In this document: in pieces, positions 63,899 through 64,000 of the stretch
Layout: each line of letters starts with the position of its first letter
How positions within the stretch are numbered: position 1 is the stretch's first letter
NCBI RefSeq assembly: GCF_028204155.1
Contig: NZ_JAQLOI010000003.1
Coordinates: 1,302,001 to 1,366,000 of the forward strand
DNA: 64,000 bases
Source of the DNA: Vibrio algarum
GTDB lineage: Bacteria; Pseudomonadota; Gammaproteobacteria; Enterobacterales; Vibrionaceae
Direction of reading: 5' to 3'
Notes under the pieces: model-generated
The model's input: the letters and a program-made list of their open reading frames with translations, nothing else
What the model was told of the DNA's origin: nothing
Databases searched by the model: none
Program-made: the position numbers and the translations under genes

Positions 63899-64000
63899 AT
63901 GAACGATTTTTATCCTATTGGAATGAAAGGCCAGAAATGGGGCCAAAAAGAGAAGGCGGAATGGCTTGCACAAGTGAGCGTTCAGCGCAGTTACCAAGAA
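63899..64000 (+). CDS. Unrecognised protein, 5' end only
   Basis: ATG 63899 follows AGAGACGAG and opens a frame that runs off the window end: MNDFYPIGMKGQKWGQKE and 16 more residues. It lies 25 bases after selO, so it is probably co-transcribed. Too little is visible to name it. Confidence 0.6.
   Translation, partial: MNDFYPIGMKGQKWGQKEKAEWLAQVSVQRSYQE

Noticed and set aside
1..64000. CRISPR arrays, tRNA/rRNA genes, insertion sequences, prophage or defence islands
   Set aside because: No regularly spaced repeats, cloverleaf or ribosomal sequences, transposases, integrases or known defence proteins were seen on either strand.

Overview
The window reads as a chromosomal segment of a marine Vibrionaceae bacterium (Vibrio or a close relative). 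The DNA is AT-rich. Gene content is typical of Vibrio, probably the secondary chromosome: a transaldolase-transketolase pair beside a SorC-type regulator, mtlA-mtlD-mtlR, a stand-alone acetate kinase, DeaD, RNase II, RavA-ViaA, fatty-acid cis/trans isomerase and a TorC/TorA pair. The species call is inferred from gene content and protein similarity recalled from memory. I see no rRNA, tRNA, insertion sequence, prophage, integron or CRISPR array.

Layout. 1-5 kb: end of a sodium/solute symporter, an Asp/Glu racemase, then tal-tkt (minus strand) divergent from a SorC regulator. 6.5-10 kb: molybdenum-cofactor genes moeB and moeA (minus), divergent from folE. 10-17 kb: a small acidic protein, Cti, a chemoreceptor, another small acidic protein, AcpH and an RhlE-like helicase. 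16.6-22.7 kb: a TetR regulator divergent from a three-gene RND efflux operon with two adaptors. 22.9-31 kb: threonine aldolase and Nudix hydrolase, ravA-viaA, a MaoC hydratase, a PstS-like binding protein, a DUF3024-like protein and an AraC regulator. 31-41 kb: RNase II, DeaD, GST, acetate kinase, a GGDEF protein, a MalY/PatB aminotransferase and a GGCT-fold protein. 41-47 kb: the mannitol operon, Ogt-type methyltransferase and a ClC transporter. 47-57 kb: CobW GTPase, YlqF GTPase, small membrane, stress and binding proteins, a CI-like regulator and an EAL phosphodiesterase. 56-64 kb: torC-torA, malic enzyme, SelO and the start of one more gene.

Functional links. Central carbon metabolism (Tal, Tkt, AckA, MaeA, mannitol PTS) sits with anaerobic respiration (TorC/TorA, whose cofactor needs MoeA/MoeB) and envelope or stress functions (Cti, RND pump, Hsp20, ClC). 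FNR-type palindromes lie upstream of ackA and hsp20, CRP-type sites upstream of mtlA and between the chemoreceptor and a small ORF, and a Fur-like palindrome upstream of selO.

The most striking oddity is the number of broken reading frames. rnb, the MalY/PatB gene (three times), clcA, torA and torC are each interrupted by apparent one-base losses, every one in a homopolymer run. ravA carries a one-base gain outside any long run. The homopolymer set looks most like sequencing or assembly undercalling, though several sites are also textbook -1 slippery heptamers. I did not find a convincing new multi-gene system; the best leads are small ORFs, operator arrays and orphan terminators in the gene-free stretches.
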